Assembly (NCBI RefSeq): GCF_019024285.1
Contig: NZ_WMKZ01000030.1
Coordinates: forward strand, 1-53,731
DNA length: 53,731 bases
Direction: 5' to 3'
Origin: Alkalihalobacterium elongatum
Lineage (GTDB): Bacteria; Bacillota; Bacilli; Bacillales; Bacillaceae_F
The position numbers and the translations under genes are program-made. The notes below the pieces were generated by a model. The model had not been told where the DNA came from and made no database searches. It was given only the letters and a program-made list of their open reading frames with translations. This document shows, in pieces, positions 29,630 to 41,414 of the stretch; positions within the stretch are counted from its first letter, which is position 1, and each line of letters opens with the position of its first letter.

Positions 29630-29887
29630 TTGATTGAAAAACAGTTGGAAGTCAAATTAAAAACAGGTCTTCAAGCTAGACCAGCCGCATTATTTGTACA
29701 AGAAGCAAACCGTTACTCTTCAGAGATCTTTATTGAGAAAGACAATAAAAAGGTTAACGCCAAAAGTATCATGGGGATCATGAGTTTAGCAATCGGTAAA
29801 GGTGTTTCCATTAATGTCATCGTCAATGGAAATGACGAAGAAGAGGCAATGGCTGCACTAGAAGCTTTCATCGCAAATGAAGAATAA
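29630..29887 (+). CDS. crh: Crh, catabolite repression HPr-like protein
   Basis: An 85-residue HPr paralogue. The histidine used for PTS transfer in HPr is Gln15 here (TGLQARPAA), while the regulatory Ser46 is kept (AKSIMGIMSL). So it is Crh, phosphorylated only by HPr kinase (encoded at 11.7 kb) and acting as a corepressor of CcpA. TTG start behind AAGGAGGT. It ends the yvcI-rapZ-glmR-whiA-crh operon and is followed by a terminator. Confidence 0.96.
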   Translation: MIEKQLEVKLKTGLQARPAALFVQEANRYSSEIFIEKDNKKVNAKSIMGIMSLAIGKGVSINVIVNGNDEEEAMAALEAFIANEE

Positions 29888-29895
29888 CACGAAAT

Positions 29896-29928
29896 CTGAG
29901 CGAGACAACTGTCCAGCTCAGGTTTTTT
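29896..29928 (+). terminator. Terminator after crh
   Basis: The stem CTGAGC / GCTCAG with a 14-base loop, then GTTTTTTATTTT. Confidence 0.82.
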
Positions 29929-29976
29929 ATTTTAGCGGGGGAGTTTGTTAGATTGTGCCCCAATAGAGTGGAGTAT

Positions 29977-30110
29977 TTCCAAAAAAGTGGGTACCGCCGA
30001 TAAAAGTAGAAGTTCCGCCGATAAAATTGATTTTCCGCTCATAAAACTGATAAGGCACCTGATAAAGAAGTACTATATGCTACCAAAATCATTAATTCCT
30101 CCAAAAATAA
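29977..30110. repeat. Degenerate 20.5-bp tandem array (array 20-C)
   Basis: The core CGATAAAA/CTCATAAAA has ATAA starts at 30000, 30021, 30041 and 30062 (steps 21, 20, 21), with weaker flanking units (CCAAAAA at about 29979 and 30103). It sits between the terminators of crh and clpP, which converge. A 61-codon frame across it (29945-30130) is only the repeat translated, with the motif ADKSRSSADKI. Confidence 0.75.
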
Positions 30111-30254
30111 AGAGATTTACCAAAGTATAATCGGTTTATCCATCCATTCAACTATATACTTACCTGAAGTCGAGGAGTCTAGATCCACATTTACATAAGG
30201 ACACCTCTCTTTTTTACCGAATGAAGCCAAATCAGCCGACTTCATAACAAAAAA

Positions 30255-30289
30255 TGAAAAAAATCCTCTAGCTTAATTCGCTAGAGGAT
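30255..30289 (-). terminator. Terminator of clpP
   Basis: On the minus strand, ATCCTCTAGC / GCTAGAGGAT with loop GAATTAA, followed by TTTTTTTC. Confidence 0.92.
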
Positions 30290-30310
30290 CCTTCTCGTTT
30301 AGAATGATGC

Positions 30311-30901
30311 TTATTTTGTAGTTGAAGTCTCAATTACAGTATCAATAAGACCGTACTCTTTTGCTTTAGCAGCTGTCATAAAGTTATCACGGTCTGTATC
30401 TCTTTCGATCACTTCTAAAGGCTGACCAGTACGTTCCGCTAAGATTTTGTTTAATTGCTCACGCATTTGAATGATACGTTTTGCGTGAATTTGGATATCT
30501 GATGCTTGACCTTGAGTTCCTCCAAGTGGTTGGTGGATCATAACTTCACTGTTTGGTAATGCAAAACGTTTTCCTTTTTCACCAGCAGCAAGTAAGAAAG
30601 CACCCATTGAAGCAGCCATACCGATACAAATTGTAGAAACTTTAGGCTTGATATAGTTCATTGTATCGTAAATCGCCATACCAGCTGTGATTGAACCACC
30701 TGGGCTATTGATGTATAGTGAAATATCTTTTTCTGGGTCTTCCGCTTGTAAGAAAAGTAATTGAGCAACAATTGAGTTTGCTACATTGTCATCAATTGCG
30801 CTTCCTAGCATGATAATACGATCTTTTAATAGACGTGAGTAAATGTCATAGGCACGTTCACCACGATTTGTTTGTTCAATAACTGTAGGAATTAAATTCA
30901 T
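30311..30901 (-). CDS. clpP: ATP-dependent Clp protease proteolytic subunit
   Basis: A 196-residue serine protease that forms the tetradecameric chamber working with ClpX, ClpC and ClpE. The catalytic triad is intact: Ser98 (GMAASMGAF), His123 (MIHQPLGG) and Asp172 (RDTDRDNFM). TAAGGAGG precedes the ATG. It is transcribed alone, from a promoter that overlaps a CtsR operator, so heat and protein stress induction is expected. ClpXP also degrades tmRNA-tagged proteins, made by the smpB-ssrA pair at 45 kb. Confidence 0.98.
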   Translation of the reverse strand: MNLIPTVIEQTNRGERAYDIYSRLLKDRIIMLGSAIDDNVANSIVAQLLFLQAEDPEKDISLYINSPGGSITAGMAIYDTMNYIKPKVSTICIGMAASMGAFLLAAGEKGKRFALPNSEVMIHQPLGGTQGQASDIQIHAKRIIQMREQLNKILAERTGQPLEVIERDTDRDNFMTAAKAKEYGLIDTVIETSTTK

Positions 30902-31025
30902 ATTTTTTTCCTCCTTATATTTCGTATAGTTTCGAAGTAATCATATTTGCCTTTTAAGCATGAGTGTTCAAAGCGGGAAAACAACCCTTTTGAACACAAA
31001 TATGAGAGCCATTGTGCTTATGTAT

Positions 31026-31055
31026 ATCATACTTGAAAGGTCAATAAAGGTCAAA
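31026..31055 (-). promoter_or_regulatory. clpP promoter with overlapping CtsR operator
   Basis: Minus strand: TTGACC (31054-31049), 17-base spacer, TATGAT (31031-31026). Plus strand 31039-31055 reads GGTCAAT-AAA-GGTCAAA, the heptad direct repeat with 3-base spacing bound by CtsR. The operator covers the -35 box and part of the spacer, as expected for repression. Confidence 0.9.
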
Positions 31056-31221
31056 TATTAACTACTATCTATATTATACTATTTCGCCTTTTTTACTTTC
31101 ATCCCTTTTTCATCATAGCCGAAAATAAAAAAAATCAAACTTTATTTTACAGATTGGTTAACATTTTCTCTTTACAGATGCGAAAACTGTTCATAAACTA
31201 TAATAAGAGAATATAAACTAG

Positions 31222-31275
31222 TTGAAAGAATATGATCTTTATTTGACAATATGCACGATAAAGAAAGCGCTTACA
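31222..31275 (+). promoter_or_regulatory. sigL promoter region with cre box
   Basis: Candidate promoter TTGAAA (31222-31227), 17 bases, GACAAT (31245-31250). AGAAAGCGCTTACA at 31262-31275 matches the cre consensus TGWAANCGNTNWCA at 13 of 14 positions and lies just past the predicted start of transcription. CcpA road-block control of sigL is described in B. subtilis. The cre box is well supported; the promoter less so. Confidence 0.75.
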
Positions 31276-31407
31276 CATAATACTGAACTTTAACGCCTTT
31301 ACCGAGGCTGTAAAATCTTTTCCTAGCAGACTATGATTGAATGTCTAATAGGGTCTTTAAGTATCGTAATAAAACGTGATTATTAATGAGCAAGGGGAGA
31401 GTTGTTT

Positions 31408-32751
31408 ATGAGAATGGATGTTGGTCTTTTTCAACAACAGACTACAGGGTTATATATGACCAAAGAACTTCGGCAAGCGATCTCACTCCTGCAATATTCA
31501 ATGACAGAGCTGACGCAGTATATCCAGGAGCAGGCTTTAGAAAATCCACTCATTGAGTTAGAGGAAAACTTGCCAGTTGATCTTTTAAGAACAAAAAAAC
31601 AAGGTGATGACATAGACGAAAGAAATTGGGAAAGTGGGTATCGCGAGCAAGAAGTATCTCCCCTTGATTTCGTTAGTAGTGATCGATACAACTTACATGA
31701 TCATCTTTTATATCAAGCACGGTTTCTAAATTTAGATGAGCAAAGTTATGAAGCACTTTGTTACTTTATTCTTCATGTGAATGGGGATGGGTATTTAAGT
31801 GAGCCTGTTGAAAAAATTATCGAAGAGTTAAGCATTCCAGAAGAAGAAGGCGAAACTTTGCTGATGGTCTTGCAAAATATGGAACCGACTGGGGTCGGGG
31901 CTAGAAATCTTCAGGAATGTCTTTTACTGCAATTAGCGAAAATAAAAGATCGAAATATCCTTGCCGAGATGATTATCGAGAATTATCTGGAATTGTTGGC
32001 TGAAAAAAGGTGGAAAGAATTATCGAAGGAGCTATCTGTGACGCTTCAAGAGATCCAGCAAGTGTATGACCTGATCCAAACGCTGCAGCCACGACCAGGT
32101 GTCAATTACACTGATGACACCCCAAAATATATTCAGCCAGATGTGACGGTTGAGGAAATGGAAGGGGAGCTTGTCGTTTTAGTAAACGATGATTTACTTC
32201 CAAGGATACAATTAAATAAACAATATCAACCGCTTTTGGACGATAAAAGCTCTGATGCGAATGAGTATGTTCGAAAAAAATATGACCAAGTACAGTGGCT
32301 GTTAAAAAACATTAAGCAGCGTCAAATGACGCTTTATCAAGTTACTGAGGCGATCGTACGTCATCAGAAAGAGTTTTTTTATAAAGGGGCAGAAGCGCTC
32401 CGTCCGTTAACCTTACGTCAAATAGCTGAAGAAATTGATGTTCATGAGTCGACAGTTAGCCGGGTGACGACGAATAAATATATGCAATCACCGCGTGGTC
32501 TTTTTGAACTAAAATACTTCTTTACAACTGCACTTTCGAATGGAGGTACAGGTGAAACATCTACCTCTTATGCAAAAGAAGTGATAAAATCGTTAATTGA
32601 GAAAGAGGATAAACGTAAGCCTTTTTCTGATCAAAAAATTGTTGAAGCCTTAAAGTCACAGCATCAAATTGAACTTTCTCGTCGAGCTGTAGCAAAATAT
32701 CGAGATGAGATGAAAATTCCATCATCCTCAAAGAGGAAACGATTCGAATAG
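31408..32751 (+). CDS. sigL: RNA polymerase sigma-54 factor SigL
   Basis: A 447-residue sigma-54. N-terminal region I is glutamine/leucine-rich and contacts activators (ELRQAISLLQYSMTELTQYI, ENPLIELEE). The core-binding domain and HTH follow (RQIAEEIDVHESTVSRVTTN), and the C-terminal RpoN box is SRRAVAKYRDEM, a slight variant of ARRTVAKYR. It directs genes with -24/-12 promoters such as amino acid and fermentation operons. ATG 31408 is used, with AAGGGGAG upstream; the TTG at 31402 overlaps the spacer. It is controlled by the cre box upstream and overlaps the RBS region of the small redox gene that follows. Confidence 0.95.
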   Translation: MRMDVGLFQQQTTGLYMTKELRQAISLLQYSMTELTQYIQEQALENPLIELEENLPVDLLRTKKQGDDIDERNWESGYREQEVSPLDFVSSDRYNLHDHLLYQARFLNLDEQSYEALCYFILHVNGDGYLSEPVEKIIEELSIPEEEGETLLMVLQNMEPTGVGARNLQECLLLQLAKIKDRNILAEMIIENYLELLAEKRWKELSKELSVTLQEIQQVYDLIQTLQPRPGVNYTDDTPKYIQPDVTVEEMEGELVVLVNDDLLPRIQLNKQYQPLLDDKSSDANEYVRKKYDQVQWLLKNIKQRQMTLYQVTEAIVRHQKEFFYKGAEALRPLTLRQIAEEIDVHESTVSRVTTNKYMQSPRGLFELKYFFTTALSNGGTGETSTSYAKEVIKSLIEKEDKRKPFSDQKIVEALKSQHQIELSRRAVAKYRDEMKIPSSSKRKRFE

Positions 32752-32762
32752 TGGAGGTAGTT

Positions 32763-33014
32763 ATGGGTAAACTAAAGGTGACGTTTTATACAAAAGAAAA
32801 TTGTTCCTTATGTGACAATGGATTAACGGTTTTGAAAATGGTTCAAGAGGATATACCATTTGAGATCGAAATGGTGGATATATATAAAGACGACGAATTG
32901 TTAGAAAAATATCAGGTGATGATTCCTGTGGTTTCTATAGATGGTGAAGACATTGATTACGGAATTGTGTCTGAGGAAAAAATAAGAAAACGTTTACTTT
33001 CAGTTTGTCGATAA
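32763..33014 (+). CDS. Glutaredoxin-like small thiol-disulfide protein
   Basis: An 83-residue thioredoxin-fold protein of the DUF836/glutaredoxin-like type. The redox motif is CSLC, at residues 14-17 (YTKENCSLCDNG), the cis-proline loop is MIPVVSIDG, and the C-terminus is short. It probably acts in cytosolic thiol exchange; no specific partner is known. ATG 32763 follows GGAGGT; the GTG at 32751 would overlap that RBS. It lies 11 bases after sigL and shares its transcript, ending at the hairpin at 33031. This pairing with sigL is not one I recognise as functional. Confidence 0.8.
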   Translation: MGKLKVTFYTKENCSLCDNGLTVLKMVQEDIPFEIEMVDIYKDDELLEKYQVMIPVVSIDGEDIDYGIVSEEKIRKRLLSVCR

Positions 33015-33021
33015 AATCTAC

Positions 33022-33125
33022 TTGAAGTTTAGATCATTTCCTTGTTACAATGAATTTGTTAAGGAATTTGATCTTTTTTTTTCACTAGATGGGACACATT
33101 TTGTCACACAGGGACATATAATGAC
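33022..33125 (+). promoter_or_regulatory. cggR promoter and CggR operator
   Basis: Promoter: TTGAAG (33022-33027), 18 bases, TACAAT (33046-33051). Operator at 33090-33125: TGGGAC-N6-TGTC-N4-AGGGAC-N6-TGAC. This has the same spacing as the B. subtilis CggR site CGGGAC-N6-TGTC-N4-CGGGAC-N6-TGTC and, as there, lies downstream of the transcription start, before the cggR RBS. Confidence 0.88.
33031..33081 (+). terminator. Terminator of the sigL operon, overlapping the cggR promoter
   Basis: GATCATTTCCTT (from 33032) pairs imperfectly with AAGGAATTTGATC, followed by a run of T (to about 33081). The -10 box of the predicted cggR promoter lies in the loop of this hairpin. Confidence 0.75.
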
Positions 33126-33165
33126 CCTATAAAAGGGGATGTATTACAACAGAAGGAGAAAAAGG

Positions 33166-34179
33166 ATGAGAAATCTTTTTGACATTCAGCAAAAACTCGT
33201 GCCTGATTTACTTGAGGTTTTGTTGAAGCGTTATAGAATACTCCAGTACATTCGTTTGATGGAACCAATTGGACGAAGAAGTCTCTCTTCTAGTATGGAC
33301 ATTAGCGAAAGGATTTTACGCAGTGAAGTAACTTTCCTTAAAGATCAACGCCTAATTCATGTAGCTAGCGCAGGAATGAGTTTAACTAAAGAAGGTAAGA
33401 ATTTATTACTGGAGCTTGAAGGGATGATGAAAGAGCTGTTAGGTTTAAAAGCTCTTGAAGAACAACTTCAACATGAATACCAATTAAAAAAGGTCATCGT
33501 CGTTCCAGGAGATAGTGATCAATTTGATTGGGTAAAGAAAGAGATGGGGCGTGCATGTGTCCAATACTTGAAGCAGCATGTAGAAAGTAGTACGACAGTT
33601 GCTGTTACGGGTGGTACAACTGTAGCATCTGTTGCCGAAATGATGGGATCGGATTTTCAAAGAGAAGATTTGTTATTTGTACCAGCAAGAGGTGGAATTG
33701 GTGAAAAGGTGGAAAACCAAGCGAACACAATATGTGCAGAAATGGCTAGACAAACAGGGTCATCCTATCGCTTGTTACACGTTCCTGATCAATTAAGTGA
33801 AGAAACGTATACATCATTAATCTCCGAGCCTTCCGTTCAAAGTGTACTAAATACCATAACGTCTGCGACAGTAGTCATTCATGGTATTGGTGAAGCAAAG
33901 ACTATGGCCGAGCGAAGAGGAGCGTCACCAGAGTTTCTCGGGAAGTTATCAACTCATGAAGCAGTTGCTGAAGCGTTTGGTTATTATTTTGACCAATTAG
34001 GAGATATTATTCACAGGGAACGTACAATTGGCCTTCAACTTGAACACTTAAATGAAGAAAAGCAAGTGATCGCCATTGCAGGCGGTTCTTCCAAAAGTGT
34101 TGCCATCGCGGCTTACTTAAAGAACCGAAAAAGCAGCGTGCTTATAACAGACGAAGGCGCAGCTCGCCAAATGCTTTAA
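33166..34179 (+). CDS. cggR: Central glycolytic genes regulator CggR
   Basis: A 337-residue SorC/DeoR-family repressor. A winged HTH occupies residues ~1-90 (IGRRSLSSSMDISERILRSE), followed by a sugar-binding domain with GGTTVASVAEM, VPARGGIGE and GIGEAKTMAERRG. It responds to fructose 1,6-bisphosphate, releasing the operator so that glycolytic genes are expressed. ATG 33166 follows GAAGGAGAAAAAGG; the frame upstream adds nine residues with no RBS. It heads cggR-gapA-pgk-tpiA-gpmI-eno and is autoregulated by the operator at 33090. Confidence 0.95.
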   Translation: MRNLFDIQQKLVPDLLEVLLKRYRILQYIRLMEPIGRRSLSSSMDISERILRSEVTFLKDQRLIHVASAGMSLTKEGKNLLLELEGMMKELLGLKALEEQLQHEYQLKKVIVVPGDSDQFDWVKKEMGRACVQYLKQHVESSTTVAVTGGTTVASVAEMMGSDFQREDLLFVPARGGIGEKVENQANTICAEMARQTGSSYRLLHVPDQLSEETYTSLISEPSVQSVLNTITSATVVIHGIGEAKTMAERRGASPEFLGKLSTHEAVAEAFGYYFDQLGDIIHRERTIGLQLEHLNEEKQVIAIAGGSSKSVAIAAYLKNRKSSVLITDEGAARQML

Positions 34180-34188
34180 CATAACAAA

Positions 34189-34341
34189 GGTGCCAGGCAC
34201 CTGCAGTTGATTAACGCATTAAAGCAGCGCCAGTACTAGCTGGTTGAAGAACCCGTATCATAATTTACATTAAGAATTGAAAAAAAGGGCTCGCCCTTTT
34301 CATAAATGCGATGGCATCCTTAATAAAAGGTGCCAGGCACC
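34189..34341. repeat. Two GGTGCCAGGCACC palindromes in the cggR-gapA gap, with a hairpin between
   Basis: GGTGCCAGGCACC at 34189-34201 and again at 34329-34341. Both are in the same orientation and flanked by AAA/TTT, so that AAAGGTGCCAGGCACCTTT is a palindrome. The sequence after each (attaaagcagcgccag / aataaagggctggcag) is also similar. Between them, AAAGGG-CTCG-CCCTTT (34280-34300) forms a hairpin. The element sits inside the glycolytic operon mRNA. Confidence 0.8.
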
Positions 34342-34346
34342 TTTAA

Positions 34347-35414
<1,068 letters not shown>

Positions 35415-35436
35415 TCGTTTATAGTGAAAGTTTTGG

Positions 35437-35478
35437 AAAGGGAGGAGAAATGCACCATACGTTTTTTCTCCCTTTTTC
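35437..35478 (+). terminator. Partial terminator between gapA and pgk
   Basis: AAAGGGAGGAGAAA pairs (one bulge) with TTTCTCCCTTT, followed by TTCTAAAA. It likely lets a fraction of transcripts continue into pgk. Confidence 0.78.
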
Positions 35479-35522
35479 TAAAATCTTTCTAAATGTTGAG
35501 TTCAAATGAGGGGGTTCACGAA

Positions 35523-36707
35523 GTGAATAAGAAATCAATTCGCGATGTTGAATTAACAGGAAAGAAAGTATTCTGCCGTGTCGACTTTAATGTCCCAATG
35601 AATGATGGGGAAGTTTCAGATGACACGCGAATTCGTGCTGCACTGCCAACGATTCAATATTTAATCGAACAAGGAGCAAAGGTCATCCTTGCGAGTCACC
35701 TTGGCCGTCCAAAAGGACAAGTCGTTGAAGAGCTTCGCCTTGATGCAGTCGCTAAACGTTTAAGTGATCTTTTACAAAAAGAAGTGACAAAAACAGACGA
35801 AGCATTTGGTGCAGAGGTAGACCAAGCGATCTCATCTATGCAAGATGGTGACGTCGTTCTATTAGAAAACGTCCGCTTCTATTCAGGTGAAGAGAAAAAC
35901 GCGCCAGAATTAGCGCAACAATTTGCAGCTCTTGCTGATCTTTATGTAAACGATGCGTTCGGTGCTGCTCACCGTGCACACGCTTCAACAGAAGGTATTG
36001 CACATCATATCCCAGCTGTAGCAGGCTTTTTAATGGAAAAAGAGCTTGAGGTGTTAGGAAAAGCACTTTCAAACCCAGAGCGTCCATTTACAGCGATCAT
36101 CGGTGGAGCAAAAGTTAAAGACAAAATCGGGGTCATCGAAAATTTACTTGAAAAAGTAGATAACTTAATTATCGGTGGCGGACTAGCCTATACTTTTGTA
36201 AAAGCAAAAGGCTATGAAATCGGTCAATCGCTTCTTGAAGCAGACAAAATCGATTTAGCTAAAGGTTTTATTGAAAAAGCAGAACAAAAAGGCGTTAAAT
36301 TATATATGCCAGAGGATGTTGTTGTCGCAAACGAGTTTTCCAAAGACGCAACAACACAAGTCGTGGATATTGATGAAATTCCAGCTGACTGGCAAGGACT
36401 AGATATCGGACCGAAAACGGTTGATACATACCGTAAAGTCATCTTAGACTCTAAACTCGTTATTTGGAATGGCCCAATGGGTGTATTCGAATGGGAAGCA
36501 TTTGCTAATGGTACGAAGTCAGTAGCTGTCGCACTTGCAGATGCAACTGATACGTTCACAGTGATTGGTGGAGGAGATTCTGCAGCAGCGGTTGAAAAGT
36601 TTGATTTAGCTGAAAGCATGAGTCATATTTCTACTGGTGGGGGCGCATCTTTAGAGTTTATGGAAGGTAAAGACCTCCCAGGAGTTGTAGCGTTAAACGA
36701 TAAGTAA
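35523..36707 (+). CDS. pgk: Phosphoglycerate kinase
   Basis: A 394-residue two-domain kinase that makes ATP from 1,3-bisphosphoglycerate. Signature [15 protein letters not shown] is at the N-terminus, HLGRPKG next, then the hinge and the nucleotide-binding [12 protein letters not shown], and [12 protein letters not shown] near the C-terminus. The GTG at 35523 gives the standard family N-terminus (MNKKSIRD) and has GAGGGGG upstream; the open frame before it is not conserved. Confidence 0.97.
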   Translation: MNKKSIRDVELTGKKVFCRVDFNVPMNDGEVSDDTRIRAALPTIQYLIEQGAKVILASHLGRPKGQVVEELRLDAVAKRLSDLLQKEVTKTDEAFGAEVDQAISSMQDGDVVLLENVRFYSGEEKNAPELAQQFAALADLYVNDAFGAAHRAHASTEGIAHHIPAVAGFLMEKELEVLGKALSNPERPFTAIIGGAKVKDKIGVIENLLEKVDNLIIGGGLAYTFVKAKGYEIGQSLLEADKIDLAKGFIEKAEQKGVKLYMPEDVVVANEFSKDATTQVVDIDEIPADWQGLDIGPKTVDTYRKVILDSKLVIWNGPMGVFEWEAFANGTKSVAVALADATDTFTVIGGGDSAAAVEKFDLAESMSHISTGGGASLEFMEGKDLPGVVALNDK

Positions 36708-37484
<777 letters not shown>

Positions 37485-39017
37485 ATGAGTAAGAAACCAG
37501 TGGCAATGATAATCCTCGATGGATTTGCCTTAAGAAATGAAACAAAGGGAAATGCGGTTACCCATGCGAAAAAGCCAAACTTTGACCGCTATTGGAACAC
37601 CTATCCTCATGCACAATTAACAGCTTCAGGTGAAGCTGTTGGTTTACCTGAAGGACAAATGGGGAACTCGGAAGTTGGCCACTTAAACATTGGAGCAGGG
37701 AGAATCGTCTACCAAAGTTTAACGAGAGTTAACCTGTCCATTCGTGAAGGTGACTTTTATGAAAACCAAACGTTTAATCAAGCAATGAATCATGTGAAAG
37801 AAAAAAATAGTAGCTTACATATTTATGGACTTCTTTCGGATGGTGGCGTTCACAGTCATATTGAACATTTGTTTGCTTTACTAGAACTTGCAAAAAGTAA
37901 AGGAGTAGAACGTGTTTACATTCACGGATTTCTAGACGGCCGTGACGTTGGACCGACTACTGCGGAAGTTTTTATTCGAGCACTTATTGATAAAACAAAC
38001 GAACTAGGTGTTGGAAAAATTGCGACCATCCACGGCAGATATTATGCAATGGACCGTGACCAACGCTGGGAGCGTGTAGAAAAGTCGTACCGAGCAATGG
38101 TTTACGGTGAAGGACCTTCTTATAAAAATGCGCTTGAAGTTCTAGAAGACTCGTATAAAAATGAAATTCATGATGAATTTGTTCTTCCTTCTGTCATTAA
38201 TGATGAAAATGATCAACCGATTGGAACGATCAAGGATGACGATGCCATCATCTTCTTTAACTTCCGACCTGACCGTGCAATTCAAATGTCGCAAGTGTTT
38301 ACGAATGAAGATTTTAGAGGGTTTGACCGTGGTGAAGCATTCCCGAAAAACTTACATTACGTGTGCTTAACGCATTTTAGTGAGACGGTTCAAGGCTTTG
38401 TTGCATTCCAGCCAACAAATTTAGATAATACATTAGGTGAAGTTCTTTCACAACAAGGCTACAAACAGCTTAGGATTGCGGAAACGGAAAAATACCCTCA
38501 TGTTACCTTCTTTTTTAGTGGCGGTAGGGAAGAGCCGTTTTCAGGTGAAGAACGAATTTTAATCGACTCTCCAAAGGTTGCTACATATGATTTGAAACCA
38601 GAAATGAGTGCTTATGAAGTAACAGATGCTCTACTAAAGGAGATCGAAGCCGATAAGCATGATGCGATCATTTTAAATTTCGCTAACCCTGACATGGTCG
38701 GACATTCAGGAATGTTAGACCCAACGGTTAAAGCGATTGAGGCAGTCGATGAGTGTTTAGGAAAAATCGTTGATGCGATCATTGCCAAAGGTGGACATGC
38801 AATTATTACAGCCGACCACGGAAATGCCGATGAGGTTGTAACCCTAGAAGGCACCCCAATGACTGCACATACGACAAATCCTGTTCCAGTCATCGTAACA
38901 AAAGAAGGAATTGATTTAAGAGAAGACGGTATTTTAGCAGACCTTTCTCCAACTCTTTTACACTTACTTGGCGGCGAACAACCGAAAGAAATGACTGGAA
39001 AAACATTAATTAAGTAA
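37485..39017 (+). CDS. gpmI: Cofactor-independent phosphoglycerate mutase
   Basis: A 510-residue manganese-dependent mutase of the alkaline phosphatase superfamily. The catalytic serine is in [14 protein letters not shown], metal ligands are in ILDGFA at the N-terminus and TADHGNAD / TAHTTNPVP at the C-terminus, and substrate-binding residues lie in [11 protein letters not shown]. It begins immediately after the tpiA stop. Known to be Mn- and pH-sensitive in Bacillus, where it controls 3-PGA in spores. Confidence 0.97.
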   Translation: MSKKPVAMIILDGFALRNETKGNAVTHAKKPNFDRYWNTYPHAQLTASGEAVGLPEGQMGNSEVGHLNIGAGRIVYQSLTRVNLSIREGDFYENQTFNQAMNHVKEKNSSLHIYGLLSDGGVHSHIEHLFALLELAKSKGVERVYIHGFLDGRDVGPTTAEVFIRALIDKTNELGVGKIATIHGRYYAMDRDQRWERVEKSYRAMVYGEGPSYKNALEVLEDSYKNEIHDEFVLPSVINDENDQPIGTIKDDDAIIFFNFRPDRAIQMSQVFTNEDFRGFDRGEAFPKNLHYVCLTHFSETVQGFVAFQPTNLDNTLGEVLSQQGYKQLRIAETEKYPHVTFFFSGGREEPFSGEERILIDSPKVATYDLKPEMSAYEVTDALLKEIEADKHDAIILNFANPDMVGHSGMLDPTVKAIEAVDECLGKIVDAIIAKGGHAIITADHGNADEVVTLEGTPMTAHTTNPVPVIVTKEGIDLREDGILADLSPTLLHLLGGEQPKEMTGKTLIK

Positions 39018-39148
39018 ATTACGTTAATTTTTTAGACTGGTTAAAGGAAATTAACAAGCAATGACGAATGAGTGATAGGCAACAACGGACATCCTAGAAA
39101 TGGATACCAATGACTATACTTAGTATTTTTATGAAAAAAGGGAGATGA

Positions 39149-40438
<1,290 letters not shown>

Positions 40439-40446
40439 TTGCATGC

Positions 40447-40492
40447 AAGAGGCTGAACTGGAGCGCTATTCCAGGTTCAGCCTCTTTTTTTT
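40447..40492 (+). terminator. Terminator of the glycolytic operon
   Basis: AAGAGGCTGAAC...TGGA pairs with TCCA...GGTTCAGCCTCTT, followed by TTTTTT. Very strong. Confidence 0.95.
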
Positions 40493-40519
40493 GGGAGTTG
40501 GAGGGGCCTGTTAAGGTAA

Positions 40520-40660
40520 ATGCTCGATATTTACTAATCCTGGGAAAAATGGCGTGCAAATAGAGATTTAGCACCTGTATTTTACTAATACTGGTAAAAG
40601 TTGCACAAAATGAGATTTTCCACCAACATCCGACTAAAACTGGAAAAAGCAACACATAAC
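40520..40660. repeat. Short degenerate 51-bp array (array 51-C)
   Basis: The core TACTAATNCTGGNAAAA has CTGG at 40540, 40591 and 40640 (steps 51 and 49). A second shared element, GAGATTT..CACC, occurs between (40564 and 40612). It resembles arrays 51-A and 51-B in the TTTAG(AG)CACC and (CTG)GTAAAA parts. It lies between the eno terminator and the secG promoter. Confidence 0.7.
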
Positions 40661-40718
40661 CCAATAGTATCCACCGCATCAAACGAACGCATCGTGTCAA
40701 CGCTAAACTGATTATATA

Positions 40719-40748
40719 TTGCTAACGGGTGTCCTTTTGTGATACATT
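40719..40748 (+). promoter_or_regulatory. Probable secG promoter
   Basis: TTGCTA (40719-40724), 18 bases, TACATT (40743-40748), about 40 bases before secG. Confidence 0.5.
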
Positions 40749-40786
40749 AGTATAAGCGCATACTGTGCTTGGAGGTGGATGATTCA

Positions 40787-41017
40787 ATGCAAATGTTAAT
40801 GTTCGTCTTATTAATTATTGTGTCAATTGCACTAATTGCTGTTGTTTTATTACAAGCTGGTAAAAGTGCAGGTCTATCAGGAGCGATTTCTGGTGGAGCG
40901 GAACAATTACTTGGTAAACAAAAAGCTCGTGGTATAGATGCGGTCCTTGCACGTGCAACAGTTGTTCTTGCAGTATTGTTCTTTGTTTTAACGATTGCTG
41001 TAGCATATTTCATGTAA
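40787..41017 (+). CDS. secG: Preprotein translocase subunit SecG
   Basis: A 76-residue subunit of the SecYEG channel with two membrane helices and a short loop carrying [19 protein letters not shown], the family hallmark. ATG 40787 gives the same length as I recall for B. subtilis SecG; GGAGGTGG lies about 10 bases upstream, and in-frame GTG/TTG codons further up cannot be fully excluded. Order secG-est-rnr-smpB-ssrA is that of B. subtilis, although terminators separate secG from the next gene here. Confidence 0.93.
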   Translation: MQMLMFVLLIIVSIALIAVVLLQAGKSAGLSGAISGGAEQLLGKQKARGIDAVLARATVVLAVLFFVLTIAVAYFM

Positions 41018-41024
41018 AAAGACG

Positions 41025-41107
41025 AAAGCAGCTGAAGCACTCTTCACTGCTTTTCTTTATATCTGGGAAAAGAAAAGGCTGTCTCAATGAAAAAACAAGA
41101 GGCAGCT
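41025..41107 (+). terminator. Two successive terminator hairpins after secG
   Basis: First: AAAGCAG-CTGAAG...CTTCA-CTGCTTTT (41025-41058). Second: AAGGCTGTCTC...GAGGCAGCTTTTATT (about 41073-41107, with wobble pairs). The 300 bases from 41108 to the esterase contain a 10-bp tandem duplication (ATCGGTAATT twice, 41174-41193) and coding-like but frameless stretches; no intact gene. Confidence 0.75.
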
Positions 41108-41414
41108 TTTATTATAAAAACTAAAAATGGAAAATTAGACCAATAGAGTAATGCTATAGTTTTACAACCAGATATCGGTAATTATCGGTAATTAAAAGTC
41201 AAAGGGAAATAAAATACTCTAATAATGGCTTTAACGGTAGTAAGCTCGCTGAAACGCTCACCCTAATTACAATTATTCCTAAAGTATTTGTGGTAAAGCT
41301 GCTCAATCAACGAAAATGATATTTTTAAACATCTTCCTATCATAGAGAAAGCAAATTCAGGTGAAACTATACATTATCTTGAGGTCTGTGAAATGAAAAG
41401 GTAGGTACGGTCGT

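Noticed and set aside
29945-30130. 61-codon protein gene after crh
   Set aside because: It is the 20.5-bp repeat array translated, has no proper RBS or family features, and its repeats change phase relative to codons.
34280-34300. Terminator between cggR and gapA
   Set aside because: The hairpin has a short stem and only four T residues; gapA is expected to be cotranscribed, so a processing or stability hairpin is more likely.
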